Source of the DNA: Pseudomonas urmiensis
GTDB lineage: Bacteria; Pseudomonadota; Gammaproteobacteria; Pseudomonadales; Pseudomonadaceae
DNA length: 64,000 bases
Reading direction: 5' to 3'
Assembly: GCF_014268815.2 (NCBI RefSeq)
Contig: NZ_JABWRE020000001.1
Span: 4,531,001-4,595,000, forward strand
Below the pieces are notes generated by a model. The model was not told where the DNA came from. It saw nothing but the letters and a program-made list of their open reading frames with translations, and did no database searches. Made by a program: the position numbers and the translations under genes. This document shows, piece after piece, positions 18,238 to 26,313 of the stretch. Every line of letters starts with the position of its first letter. The stretch's first letter is position 1.

Positions 18238-18410
18238 GCCACAAGTCGCAAGCCACCGCGCGGATCTTCGCCTGGCCGGCCTTGATTGGCCTGCTCGGCG
18301 CCCTAGGACTGTTCGCCGCGTTGCTCGGCGACGGTTGGTGGGATGGGCTGTCCTGGCTTGGGCTGGGCATCCCGGCATGGTTGGCCATGCGCGGCCTGCT
18401 GCGGCGCTGA
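18234..18410 (+). CDS. Small two-helix membrane protein, 58 aa, function unknown
   Basis: The ATG overlaps the PepSY gene stop (ATGA) and the frame runs 58 codons to a TGA at 18408-18410. The product starts MSHKSQATARIFAWPALIG and contains two hydrophobic stretches (about residues 10-29 and 33-52, separated by GDGWWDG), then ends MRGLLRR. The tight overlap and positive-charged ends suggest a real inner-membrane partner of the PepSY protein. I do not recognise a named family. Confidence 0.7.
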   Translation: MSHKSQATARIFAWPALIGLLGALGLFAALLGDGWWDGLSWLGLGIPAWLAMRGLLRR

Positions 18411-18482
18411 GGTATCGGGTTAACGCCAAGGCCTGGGCACTTCGCGGCAGCATGGGACATCCTCACCCCTCGGAGATGACCC

Positions 18483-21400
18483 GTGACGCCGTTGCTGCTG
18501 CTCCAGGCACTAGACACCCAATTAAACACCTTGCTGCCGCCACTGCCGGGTGTGGAATACCGCCTCGACCAGTGTCTGGCGAACCTCTTCCCAAGGCAAA
18601 ACATCACCGCCCGCGCTCTGTACTTTGGCCGTTGGCAGCTGCTGGAACTGGTCGGTTTACATCTGTTCGATGGCGCAACCTTCACGCTGCCAGTTGCCAC
18701 TGCCCCCCGCCATGACGCCTATCCGCAGCTCAGCCTGCCGGCCGACTTCAGCACGCGGATCGGCAGCTTTTGCGCAACCATTCGCCAGACCCTGCATGCC
18801 GATCTGGCAAGCTATTGGCTGGAGCGCGACAGCAAGGGGCTGAGCCGTGAGGTCCGCCTGGCGTCATTGCGCCGAGAGCAATTGTTCACCGAGAGGCGCT
18901 TACGCCTAAACGACCAGACCCTGTCGCCAGAACACGCCCAGTTGCTCAACACCTGCCTTGAATTGCCGCTGTCCTGGCAACGCCGACACCTGCCCGCCAC
19001 TGGCCGCCCCCAGCTGTATCGCCCCCTACTGTCCGGCACGGCGCCAAACTGGCGTAGTCATCTGCCTGGGGTAATGATCCTCACTGAACACGGCCCTGAG
19101 GGTCGCTTGATCGAGGCTCAAGAGCCGGTCGGGCGAGTGATTTTGTGTAGCGTCGCGCATGGTATCGAGGCATTCGAAAGCCTCGCCACGCTGCATGTGG
19201 AGCTGTGTGAACGCCTTGAAGATCAACAACAGAGCGAACCACTGAGCAGACTGCTGGTCGAGCCGGAGCAGCAGCGACGTGCGTGCCGAGCCGAGCGCCT
19301 GCGCTATGACTGGTACAACGAAGACCTCGCGCAGTCGCAGGCACTGGCCATTGGCGATGCCCATGGCAAGCGCTTGACGCTCGCCTGGCGAACCGCGTTC
19401 GAACGCGGTCTGCAGCGTGACATCGGCCAGCTCGATGCCAAGCTGGCCAGTGCATTGAATCTTCACCACGAGCTAAGCAGCCACGGCCCTTTGGCCACCC
19501 GCTACGGTCTGCTGCTGGAAAAACACTTGCCCAACTGGTTGCGCACCACCAGCCAGCAAGGCGTCGCGCACATCATGCAAGCGATGCAGGAGCAGGTCGC
19601 AGCCATCCAGGCAGCTGCCGCACCGGGCATTCTCACCCTGGAGCAGTTCAACCAGCGCCACTCGCTGTTGAACTGGGTGCGCGAGCGTCTGCGCGAGTTC
19701 TTGCAGCGCGACCCTGGCATCGATACTGCCCCGCAAGATATCTCGATCAGCGTGACCCTGGCGCGTCAGGTCGGACCGCTGCTCAACCCGCTCGACAGCA
19801 GTGCCTATATTCCCGTGGTAAGCAACCCGCAGGCAGGCACAAGCGTCGAACTGGTCAAGCAGACCTATCGGCTGGACGAGCTGGCACTGCTCAACATCGC
19901 TTGGTTCGATGTCGATTACTGGCTGACCGCACGCGTGCATCTGGACAACGACCAGGCATTACCAGCGCTTACCCCGCTGAGGGTCAAACAGATCATTCGT
20001 CGATTGAACGCCGGCAGTAGTTATCAGGCTTATCTGCGCACCCAACTGCTCGATTCACCACATGGCCATTGGCGCCAGCAAGCGTATGAGCAACTCAACC
20101 GCACGCGCATGAATGCCGAAGCAGTGAAGGCGCGTTACGCAGGCCATTTTCAGCGTGACACGTTCGACCAGGGTTATGGCTGGGCCAATACCGCGATCCA
20201 TGCGCCCGATAGCCACAACCGCCCTCATTACAACGAGCAACAGGTGATCGTGCGGCAGATACTGATCCAAGGGCAAACCTTGCTAGGGGTGCTATTGCTG
20301 GTTTCCCCGGAGAACTCGAACCGCATCGTGGCCTACTGCCCCGACGCGCCAGACCGTCGCCCATGGCGTGAATACACCAATGCCAGGGCGCTGATCCGCG
20401 CCGTGCGCACCGATACGCAGCTGCGCCGCTATGTCTTGCAGCGTTTGCCACTGGGCAACGGCAAAGCGTTGGAACAGCTGCTACTCAAAGGCCGCCTGGG
20501 CTCGCATATCAGCCTGCAGACGATCACCGGCAACTTTTACCAGGCGAGCTACCGGGCCGAAGTGAAACATCTACTGGCTCAGGCCGATAACGTGACCCGC
20601 AGCAACCAAGAGTTGCTAGGTCAATACTCGGTCAATGTACTGAGGCTGCTACTGGATATCGTCACCCTGGTCCTGCCGCAGGCAGGCTCGGTGGCACTGG
20701 CGTTCGGGCGCATGGGTATTTCCATCTGGGATGGCTTTGAAGCATTCGAACACGACGATCATAGCGGTGCCCTGCATCACGCCGTCGCCGCACTCGGGCA
20801 TGCCACCGCGGGGCTAAACGATATGTCTGGTTCAGGGCTGATGCGTCGAGCCATGCGTGGGCTACCGAAACCACCGCCAGTACCGCTACCCAAGCACTAC
20901 GAAGCAACCCCCGAAGTCGCCAGTTTGCGCTACCGCATCGATGCGCCCCACGGTGAGGCCGTCTACGAGCAGAGATCGGTCAGCCCCGGCTTGTCCCAGT
21001 ACTACGTCAAGGACAACCTTGGCCGCTACTTCAATGTCACCTTCGACGGGACGCGCTGGCGCGCCATCGATCCAAACTTGCCCAATGCCTATCTGCAACT
21101 GCCCATCAAGCGCTGTCTGGATAGCAGTTGGGTGGTTGATTCACCGCTGCTCTGGCACGACGGGCTGCCTGATCTCCAGCAACTACTGGACGACTGCCGC
21201 CTGAAATCTACCCTGCAAGGTGTTGCTGACGCAGCCGATGAAAACCTGTTTGAAGAGAACACTCAGCTCTATGTGCAGCTGGGAGCGAATCAGTTTTCCG
21301 TGCGCCGCCATCTGCTCAAAAGCCACTACCACCTGGTAATGCCTGAAAGCCAGCGAGGCAGCGTTGCCGCTTGGGCGGTACTGCGCTGGCAAGATGACCA

Positions 21401-21488
21401 GTGGCGCATCCGGGTGCGCCAAACCGGCCGCAGCAGCGACTGGCTGGCGCTTCCGGCAGCTTACTCGGCAAGCCTTGGCAGCAGCTGA
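18483..21488 (+). CDS. Large DUF6543/dermonecrotic-toxin-like protein
   Basis: This 1001-aa protein resembles the large Pseudomonas proteins annotated with DUF6543 or a dermonecrotic-toxin-type domain. Family-like stretches are YNEDLAQSQALAIGDAHGKR (about residue 276), YRLDELALLNIAWFDVDYWL (about 461), LTPLRVKQIIRRLNAGSSYQ (about 495) and a hydrophobic segment LLLDIVTLVLPQAGSVALAF (about 720-740) that could insert into membranes. A repeat-like YRIDAPHGEAVYEQ/YFNVTFDGTRWRAIDP region follows at 815-860. No signal peptide is seen. Many relatives are longer with extra C-terminal modules, so this may be a short form. The GTG start has CGGAG 7 nt upstream. The 3' end overlaps the convergent kinase gene by 28 bp. 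No immunity or secretion gene is adjacent. Target and activity are unknown. Confidence 0.7.
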   Translation: MTPLLLLQALDTQLNTLLPPLPGVEYRLDQCLANLFPRQNITARALYFGRWQLLELVGLHLFDGATFTLPVATAPRHDAYPQLSLPADFSTRIGSFCATIRQTLHADLASYWLERDSKGLSREVRLASLRREQLFTERRLRLNDQTLSPEHAQLLNTCLELPLSWQRRHLPATGRPQLYRPLLSGTAPNWRSHLPGVMILTEHGPEGRLIEAQEPVGRVILCSVAHGIEAFESLATLHVELCERLEDQQQSEPLSRLLVEPEQQRRACRAERLRYDWYNEDLAQSQALAIGDAHGKRLTLAWRTAFERGLQRDIGQLDAKLASALNLHHELSSHGPLATRYGLLLEKHLPNWLRTTSQQGVAHIMQAMQEQVAAIQAAAAPGILTLEQFNQRHSLLNWVRERLREFLQRDPGIDTAPQDISISVTLARQVGPLLNPLDSSAYIPVVSNPQAGTSVELVKQTYRLDELALLNIAWFDVDYWLTARVHLDNDQALPALTPLRVKQIIRRLNAGSSYQAYLRTQLLDSPHGHWRQQAYEQLNRTRMNAEAVKARYAGHFQRDTFDQGYGWANTAIHAPDSHNRPHYNEQQVIVRQILIQGQTLLGVLLLVSPENSNRIVAYCPDAPDRRPWREYTNARALIRAVRTDTQLRRYVLQRLPLGNGKALEQLLLKGRLGSHISLQTITGNFYQASYRAEVKHLLAQADNVTRSNQELLGQYSVNVLRLLLDIVTLVLPQAGSVALAFGRMGISIWDGFEAFEHDDHSGALHHAVAALGHATAGLNDMSGSGLMRRAMRGLPKPPPVPLPKHYEATPEVASLRYRIDAPHGEAVYEQRSVSPGLSQYYVKDNLGRYFNVTFDGTRWRAIDPNLPNAYLQLPIKRCLDSSWVVDSPLLWHDGLPDLQQLLDDCRLKSTLQGVADAADENLFEENTQLYVQLGANQFSVRRHLLKSHYHLVMPESQRGSVAAWAVLRWQDDQWRIRVRQTGRSSDWLALPAAYSASLGSS

Positions 21489-22903
21489 TCGATACGTTGG
21501 TGCAGGGCACTGCCACTGGGCCAGTTGCGCAGCATCCGCGCCCGATCGCGGGAGTAGGCCGCAGCGAAGCTGAGCTGGGTGGCGTGCTGGCACATGGCGT
21601 CGAGATCGATCAGCGACCACTGGCCGTTCTGCCAGAACAGGTTGTGGCCCTTCATGTCGCCATGGCTGATGCGCTCGCGGATCAGTTGCTGCATGAGGTG
21701 AACCAGCGCCTGCAGCTGCTCTTGGGGTGCATCACCACTGTCGATATAGGGCTTGAAGCACTCGATCAGGTCTGGCCCATCGGCATATTCGGTCACCAGG
21801 TAGGCACGACTGCGCAGGCCCAAGACCCGTTGTTCGAGCACCGCCAGCGGCTTGGGCGTGGCGATGTCGAGAAATGTCAGGCGATGCGCCTCGATCCACG
21901 AATGCCAGGCCCGGCTCGGGCGCCAGAAACGCTTGAACCAGTGCGCGGTGTTCTTGATGTTGTAGCGTTTGAGCACCAACTTGCGCCCATCTACCTCGAC
22001 CCGGGCGACACTGGCCGCGCCGCCGGTTTTGTACAGATGGCCCTGGTCGATCAAGGCGTCGGCCTGCTCCAGCACCGGTAGCATGGCCTCGACTTCTGGC
22101 CGGCGGATCGCCCGCAGGCCAGACAGGGTACGCTGCACGCTGAACAGGGTGCACTCTCGACCGGCCTTATCCAGGTAATCCTTCAGGCGCCAGGCACGGA
22201 CCTTGTCGACCTGCTTTTGCAGAGCTTCCAAAGGCAGCGCATGCTCGCCGTTAGCCAGCAGATAGTGCACCAGCAACTCTTCGATGAACGGCTCCAGGCG
22301 CTTGGGCAACTGGGCGAAGAACACCCCAAGGTTTTCCAGCACGCGCTGGCGCGAGAGGTTTTGCCCTGGCGTCTCGGCTTTGATCCCGGCGCCGTCGATC
22401 AGGTACAGGCGGCCGTTGTGACGCAACAAGTTGTCCAGGTGCAAGTCCGTTTGCCAGAGGCCTTTAGCATGCATCTGCGCCACCGCAGTCAGTGCCTCGC
22501 CGAGCACCAGGTGCTGCTCGTCGGCCAACGGCGGCAGCGCTTCGACTTCGGCCCAGGCATCGCCCAGGCTCTCGGCGCCTTCGAGGAACTCGAACAACAA
22601 CCAGCCGCCCTCGCCTTCCTTGAGGCCGTCGGCCAGCAGTTGCGGGGTGGTCAGGCCCTGTGCAGCCATCAGCTTGACGCCTTCGAGCTCACGCTGGAAA
22701 TGCCGGGCAGCGTTGTTGCCGACCAACAGCTTGGCCAGCACCGGAGTGCCGCGCCAGATACCTGCACCGACGTAACGCTGGCCGGGCAGCACGCGCAACA
22801 AGCTGAGCAGTTGCAGCTCGGCACTGCCTGCAGCGTCGGCCAGGGTCACGCTCAGCGGCAAAGCCGGGCTGCGCCCGGCTACTTTCAATTCAGACAAACG
22901 CAT
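21461..22903 (-). CDS. LPS-locus protein with two kinase-like domains
   Basis: This 480-aa protein carries two lipopolysaccharide-kinase-type folds. The first (residues about 35-240) has the catalytic loop LWQTDLHLDNLL and LIDGAGIK; the second (about 285-480) has SHGDMKGHNLFW and LIDLDAM. It is the last gene of the waa operon and overlaps the upstream InaA-type gene by one base (TGATG). By synteny it corresponds to the P. aeruginosa gene after wapQ (PA5006-type). It probably phosphorylates or assists modification of core sugars; the substrate is unknown. Its 3' end overlaps the convergent toxin-like gene. Confidence 0.82.
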   Translation of the reverse strand: MRLSELKVAGRSPALPLSVTLADAAGSAELQLLSLLRVLPGQRYVGAGIWRGTPVLAKLLVGNNAARHFQRELEGVKLMAAQGLTTPQLLADGLKEGEGGWLLFEFLEGAESLGDAWAEVEALPPLADEQHLVLGEALTAVAQMHAKGLWQTDLHLDNLLRHNGRLYLIDGAGIKAETPGQNLSRQRVLENLGVFFAQLPKRLEPFIEELLVHYLLANGEHALPLEALQKQVDKVRAWRLKDYLDKAGRECTLFSVQRTLSGLRAIRRPEVEAMLPVLEQADALIDQGHLYKTGGAASVARVEVDGRKLVLKRYNIKNTAHWFKRFWRPSRAWHSWIEAHRLTFLDIATPKPLAVLEQRVLGLRSRAYLVTEYADGPDLIECFKPYIDSGDAPQEQLQALVHLMQQLIRERISHGDMKGHNLFWQNGQWSLIDLDAMCQHATQLSFAAAYSRDRARMLRNWPSGSALHQRIDQLLPRLAE

Positions 22904-23655
22904 CAACGTGCCTCTTTTTCACGACGGCGGCGCACCAGGCGCTGCAGCCAGGTCGCCACCAGCGGGCTGTCGGCGGGCTGCTCAAGATAGGCCGCCAGCA
23001 TGCTGCGCACATCACCCTCGCTCCAGGCGCGGGTGCGACGCAGCAGTGGCTCCAGGTCCTTGAGCCGGTCACGCATGCCCAGCAGCAGTGGGCGGGTCTT
23101 TTCCAGGTCGATCAGCTGCGCTTGCCAGCCTTCGCGGCGCTCACGCAGGAAGATGTGCTTGGGATAGAAGCAGCCATGCACCTGGCCTGCGGCGTGCAGG
23201 GTGCGCGCCAGCTGACCGCAGGCCTGGAGAATCCCTAGGCGCTTCTCGGCAGCCAGCAGCGGCCATTGCTCGAGCAAGCTGTCCAGGTCGCTCCACTCGT
23301 CCAGGGCACGGGTCATGAGAATCGCGCGGTGCTGGCCCTTGCTCTTGCGCTCGCCATAGAACACCGCCTGCAAGGCCGGGATCTTGAGCTTTTGGTAGCG
23401 GCTGATATTGCGAAATTCGCGGGCGAAGGTCGGCTCGCCGAACGGCCGGTGCAGGGTCCGCGTGAGGTAATCGCACTGGCGCTTGAGGTAGTAGCCCTTG
23501 CCCTCGAGCTCCAGGCGAAACACGCTGCTCCAGCCGCCACGGCCGGTATTGGGTTCGTCCACGGCGTCCAGTTGCAGCGCCCACAGCGCTTCGAAATCGT
23601 TCAGGCCGTGGCGCTGCAGCAGCGCAAGATCGCCGCTGGCCAGGTAATCGGTCAT
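22903..23655 (-). CDS. wapQ: InaA-type LPS core kinase family protein, WapQ-like
   Basis: The 250-aa product is an InaA/lipopolysaccharide-kinase fold protein. It has the N-lobe lysine motif YYLKRQCDY and a loop reading VHGCFYPKHIFL. The aspartate seen in the WaaP loop (HRDCYICH) is replaced by cysteine here, followed by LIDLEKTR, a pattern typical of InaA members. By gene order it matches wapQ of P. aeruginosa, one of three genes linked to inner-core phosphorylation. It overlaps wapP by 4 nt and the next gene by 1 nt. Whether it is an active kinase is uncertain. Confidence 0.8.
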   Translation of the reverse strand: MTDYLASGDLALLQRHGLNDFEALWALQLDAVDEPNTGRGGWSSVFRLELEGKGYYLKRQCDYLTRTLHRPFGEPTFAREFRNISRYQKLKIPALQAVFYGERKSKGQHRAILMTRALDEWSDLDSLLEQWPLLAAEKRLGILQACGQLARTLHAAGQVHGCFYPKHIFLRERREGWQAQLIDLEKTRPLLLGMRDRLKDLEPLLRRTRAWSEGDVRSMLAAYLEQPADSPLVATWLQRLVRRRREKEAR

Positions 23656-24386
23656 TCCCTTCCCTCGAAAAAGCGCACCACTTCGCGCACCCGTTGCTTG
23701 TCGCGGGCATTGAGCCGTTGATGCCCGCGGTACTGCAGATAGAAACGCAGGCGCTGGGTGGCCGAAAGGTGGTACTTGGCAACCTTGTCCAGGCAGGCCA
23801 GGTCCTTGATGACCCGATGGCGGAGCATGAAGCCACGCCAGAAGTCACCGGTCGGACAATCGATGAAGAATAGCGTGCCCTGGTCATCCACCAACAGATT
23901 GCGCCACTTCAGGTCGTTATGGGTGAAGTGGTGATCGTGCATCACCCGGGTGTGCCGCGCCAGCTGCCGGCTGACGTGATCGACCCAGGCGCGATCGGCC
24001 AGGCGCGGATCATTGTGTTTGGCCAGCTCCGACAAATCCTCGGTACGCGGCAACTCACGGGTGATCATCGCCCCACGGCCAAAGGCCAGGCCCTTGCGCT
24101 CCAGGCCCCAGGCCACCACCTCGGCAGTGGGGATGCCCCACTTGGCGAACTGCTTGAGGTTCTGCCACTCGGCCTTGATTCGCGGCCGCCCCAGGTAGCG
24201 GCGCATGTGCTTGCCGGCCCCAGTGTAGCGTTTGACGTAGTAATTGACCCCGCCACGCTCGATGCGCACCACTTCACTGAGTGGGTCGCTGGTCAGGCGT
24301 TCGCCCTGCAGCGCGAACACCGCCTCGAGACTGCCAAAATCCGCCGCCAGCGATTCATAGCCCGGCGCCAGTGTCCAACCCGCCAT
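23652..24386 (-). CDS. wapP: LPS core heptose kinase family protein WapP
   Basis: The 244-aa product has a kinase fold with the lysine motif VNYYVKRYTG, the catalytic loop FTHNDLKWRNLLVDD (about residue 155) and metal-binding FFIDCPTGD, so key residues are intact. In P. aeruginosa wapP follows waaP and contributes to phosphate decoration of the heptose region, which is needed for LPS export and membrane integrity. It overlaps waaP by one base and wapQ by four, so the kinases are made together. Confidence 0.85.
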   Translation of the reverse strand: MAGWTLAPGYESLAADFGSLEAVFALQGERLTSDPLSEVVRIERGGVNYYVKRYTGAGKHMRRYLGRPRIKAEWQNLKQFAKWGIPTAEVVAWGLERKGLAFGRGAMITRELPRTEDLSELAKHNDPRLADRAWVDHVSRQLARHTRVMHDHHFTHNDLKWRNLLVDDQGTLFFIDCPTGDFWRGFMLRHRVIKDLACLDKVAKYHLSATQRLRFYLQYRGHQRLNARDKQRVREVVRFFEGRE

Positions 24387-25192
24387 CAGAGCGCATCCCC
24401 ATAGCGTTGTTTGCGATCGTAGAGTTTCTGCGCCTTGCGTTCGAGCCAGGCGAGCAGCGCGGCCTCGTCAGCCAGGATCTGGCGTAACGGGCGCTGGAAA
24501 TAGCCGCGCAAGAAGCGCAGCTTGTCGCGGCGGGTCAGGCCGATGTCCAGCGCCGAGAAGTACAGCGCGGCCAGGTCCTTGTCGCGCCAACGGCGGCTGA
24601 TGCTGGCACGGGTCTGGGCACGGTGCAGGTCGATCACCGACAACTTCAGATCATCCGGGGTCACCGGGCGATCGGTGTGCAACAGAAAGTGGCATATATA
24701 GCAGTCGCGGTGGTTGACCCCGGCGCGGTGCATGCCGCCGGTCATCTTCGCCACTTCGGCGATCAGCGCATGCTTGAGGCGCGGCAGCGGCGGCTGCTTG
24801 ACCCAGTCCAGGCTGAAATCTTCCAGGCTGATGGTCGGCGCCAGCTCTTGGGTGACGATGAACGAATGCTGGGTGGCAGGATTACTGCCGCGCTCGCCAT
24901 AGGCGACGGCGGTCATGGTCGGCACGCCGACTTCGTGCAGGCGCTGGATGGCCCGCCATTCCTGGCCGGCACCCAACACCGGCAGCTTGGCGCTGAACAG
25001 GTTCTTGAAGATCTCGCCCCAGCCGATGCCGCGGTGGATCTTGACGAAATAGCCCTCGCCTTCGACTTCGGTGCGCAGCGTGCGGCGCCCTTCCAGCTCG
25101 CGGAACACTTCGCCTTGCAGGCCTTCGACGGCCTCGAAGGCATCGCGTCCGGTCCACAGGCGTTTGAACGGTTCAGCCAGTATCAGCTTCAT
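24386..25192 (-). CDS. waaP: LPS core heptose(I) kinase WaaP
   Basis: WaaP transfers phosphate from ATP to heptose I of the LPS inner core at the cytoplasmic face; it is essential in P. aeruginosa. The 268-aa product has the typical start MKLILAEPFKRLW, the lysine motif YFVKIHRGIGWGEI, the catalytic loop VNHRDCYICHFLL (about residue 160) and the downstream LSVIDLHRAQTR. Length matches the family. Its start overlaps the waaG stop by 4 nt, and it overlaps wapP by one base. Confidence 0.94.
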   Translation of the reverse strand: MKLILAEPFKRLWTGRDAFEAVEGLQGEVFRELEGRRTLRTEVEGEGYFVKIHRGIGWGEIFKNLFSAKLPVLGAGQEWRAIQRLHEVGVPTMTAVAYGERGSNPATQHSFIVTQELAPTISLEDFSLDWVKQPPLPRLKHALIAEVAKMTGGMHRAGVNHRDCYICHFLLHTDRPVTPDDLKLSVIDLHRAQTRASISRRWRDKDLAALYFSALDIGLTRRDKLRFLRGYFQRPLRQILADEAALLAWLERKAQKLYDRKQRYGDAL

Positions 25193-26313
25193 GCGTGCTC
25201 CTGGTTGAGGATCACATCGGCAGCGTGCTGCGGCATGCTGTAGAGGTCGGCGCTGTCGGCAAATGCCAGGCCATTGCGCGACCAGGCGGCGCGGGCCTCG
25301 GCGTCTTCGAGCATACGCTGCAGGTAGCGGTTGAGCTGCTCCTGCTCGAACGGCTCATCCAGCACCAGGCCGCTATCGGCCTCGGCAATGTAATGGGCAT
25401 AACCGCAGACTTTCGAAACCAGCACCGGTAACCCGGCGACCAGCGCTTCGAGCAGCACCGTACCGGTGTTCTCGTTGTAGGCCGGGTGGATCAGCATATC
25501 GGCGCCGAGCAGGAAGCGCGGAATATCGCTGCGCCCCTTGAGGAACTGCACTTGCTCGCCCAGGCCCAGGGTCGCACTTTGCAGCTGGAACACCTTGGGG
25601 TCGTCCTGGCCGATGACCATCAGCCGGGTGCGCTTGCGCAGGGCCGAAGGCAACGAGGCCAGCGCCTTGAGGCTGCGGTCGACGCCCTTGGTCTTGAACC
25701 CCGAGCCGATCTGTACCAGCAACAAGTCATCAGCGCCCAGGTTGAACTCCTGGCGAAACTGCGCGCGAATTTCAGCGGCGTTGTCTGGCGCGCGGCGATC
25801 CTGGGAGATACCCGGCGGCAGCAGGTGGAAACGCTCCACCGGAGTGTCGTAATACTTGATGAACAGCGGTTGCTGCACCTCGGAAATCATCAGGATCTCA
25901 GTGCGTGCATCGCGGGCAAACACCGCTCGCTCGTATTCGGCGAAGTGCCGGTAGCGGCCCCAGCGCCGGTACAGGCCGCCGCGCAGGGTCTGCGCCTTGT
26001 CTTCGAAGCAGCCGTCGGCGGCGTAGTAGACGTCCAGGCCCGGCATTTTGTTGAAGCCGATCAGGCGATCGACCGGGCGCTTGGCCAGGTCGGCTTGCAT
26101 CCAGGCACTGAGCTTCTCGTTGCGCCGATGGTTGAACAGCGCCTTGACCGGCGCCACCAGTACTTCGAAGCCCGGTGGAATGTCCCCTTCCCAGATCAGG
26201 GTGTAGACCCGGATCTGATGGCCACGCTTCTGGCACTCAAGGGCAATGCGCATGAAGTCACGCTGCAGCCCGCCGAAGGGGAAGTATTTGTAAAGCACGA
26301 AAGCCAGTTGCAT
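25189..26313 (-). CDS. waaG: LPS core glycosyltransferase WaaG
   Basis: WaaG is a GT4-family transferase that adds the first outer-core hexose (galactosamine in P. aeruginosa) to heptose II. The 374-aa product begins MQLAFVLYKYFPFGGLQRD, the WaaG signature, and has the sugar-nucleotide-binding HPAYNENTGTVLLEALVAG motif near residue 280. The ATG at 26313 is used; a TTG codon just before it is also in frame. Start and stop overlap the neighbours waaC (1 nt) and waaP (4 nt). Confidence 0.95.
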   Translation of the reverse strand: MQLAFVLYKYFPFGGLQRDFMRIALECQKRGHQIRVYTLIWEGDIPPGFEVLVAPVKALFNHRRNEKLSAWMQADLAKRPVDRLIGFNKMPGLDVYYAADGCFEDKAQTLRGGLYRRWGRYRHFAEYERAVFARDARTEILMISEVQQPLFIKYYDTPVERFHLLPPGISQDRRAPDNAAEIRAQFRQEFNLGADDLLLVQIGSGFKTKGVDRSLKALASLPSALRKRTRLMVIGQDDPKVFQLQSATLGLGEQVQFLKGRSDIPRFLLGADMLIHPAYNENTGTVLLEALVAGLPVLVSKVCGYAHYIAEADSGLVLDEPFEQEQLNRYLQRMLEDAEARAAWSRNGLAFADSADLYSMPQHAADVILNQEHA

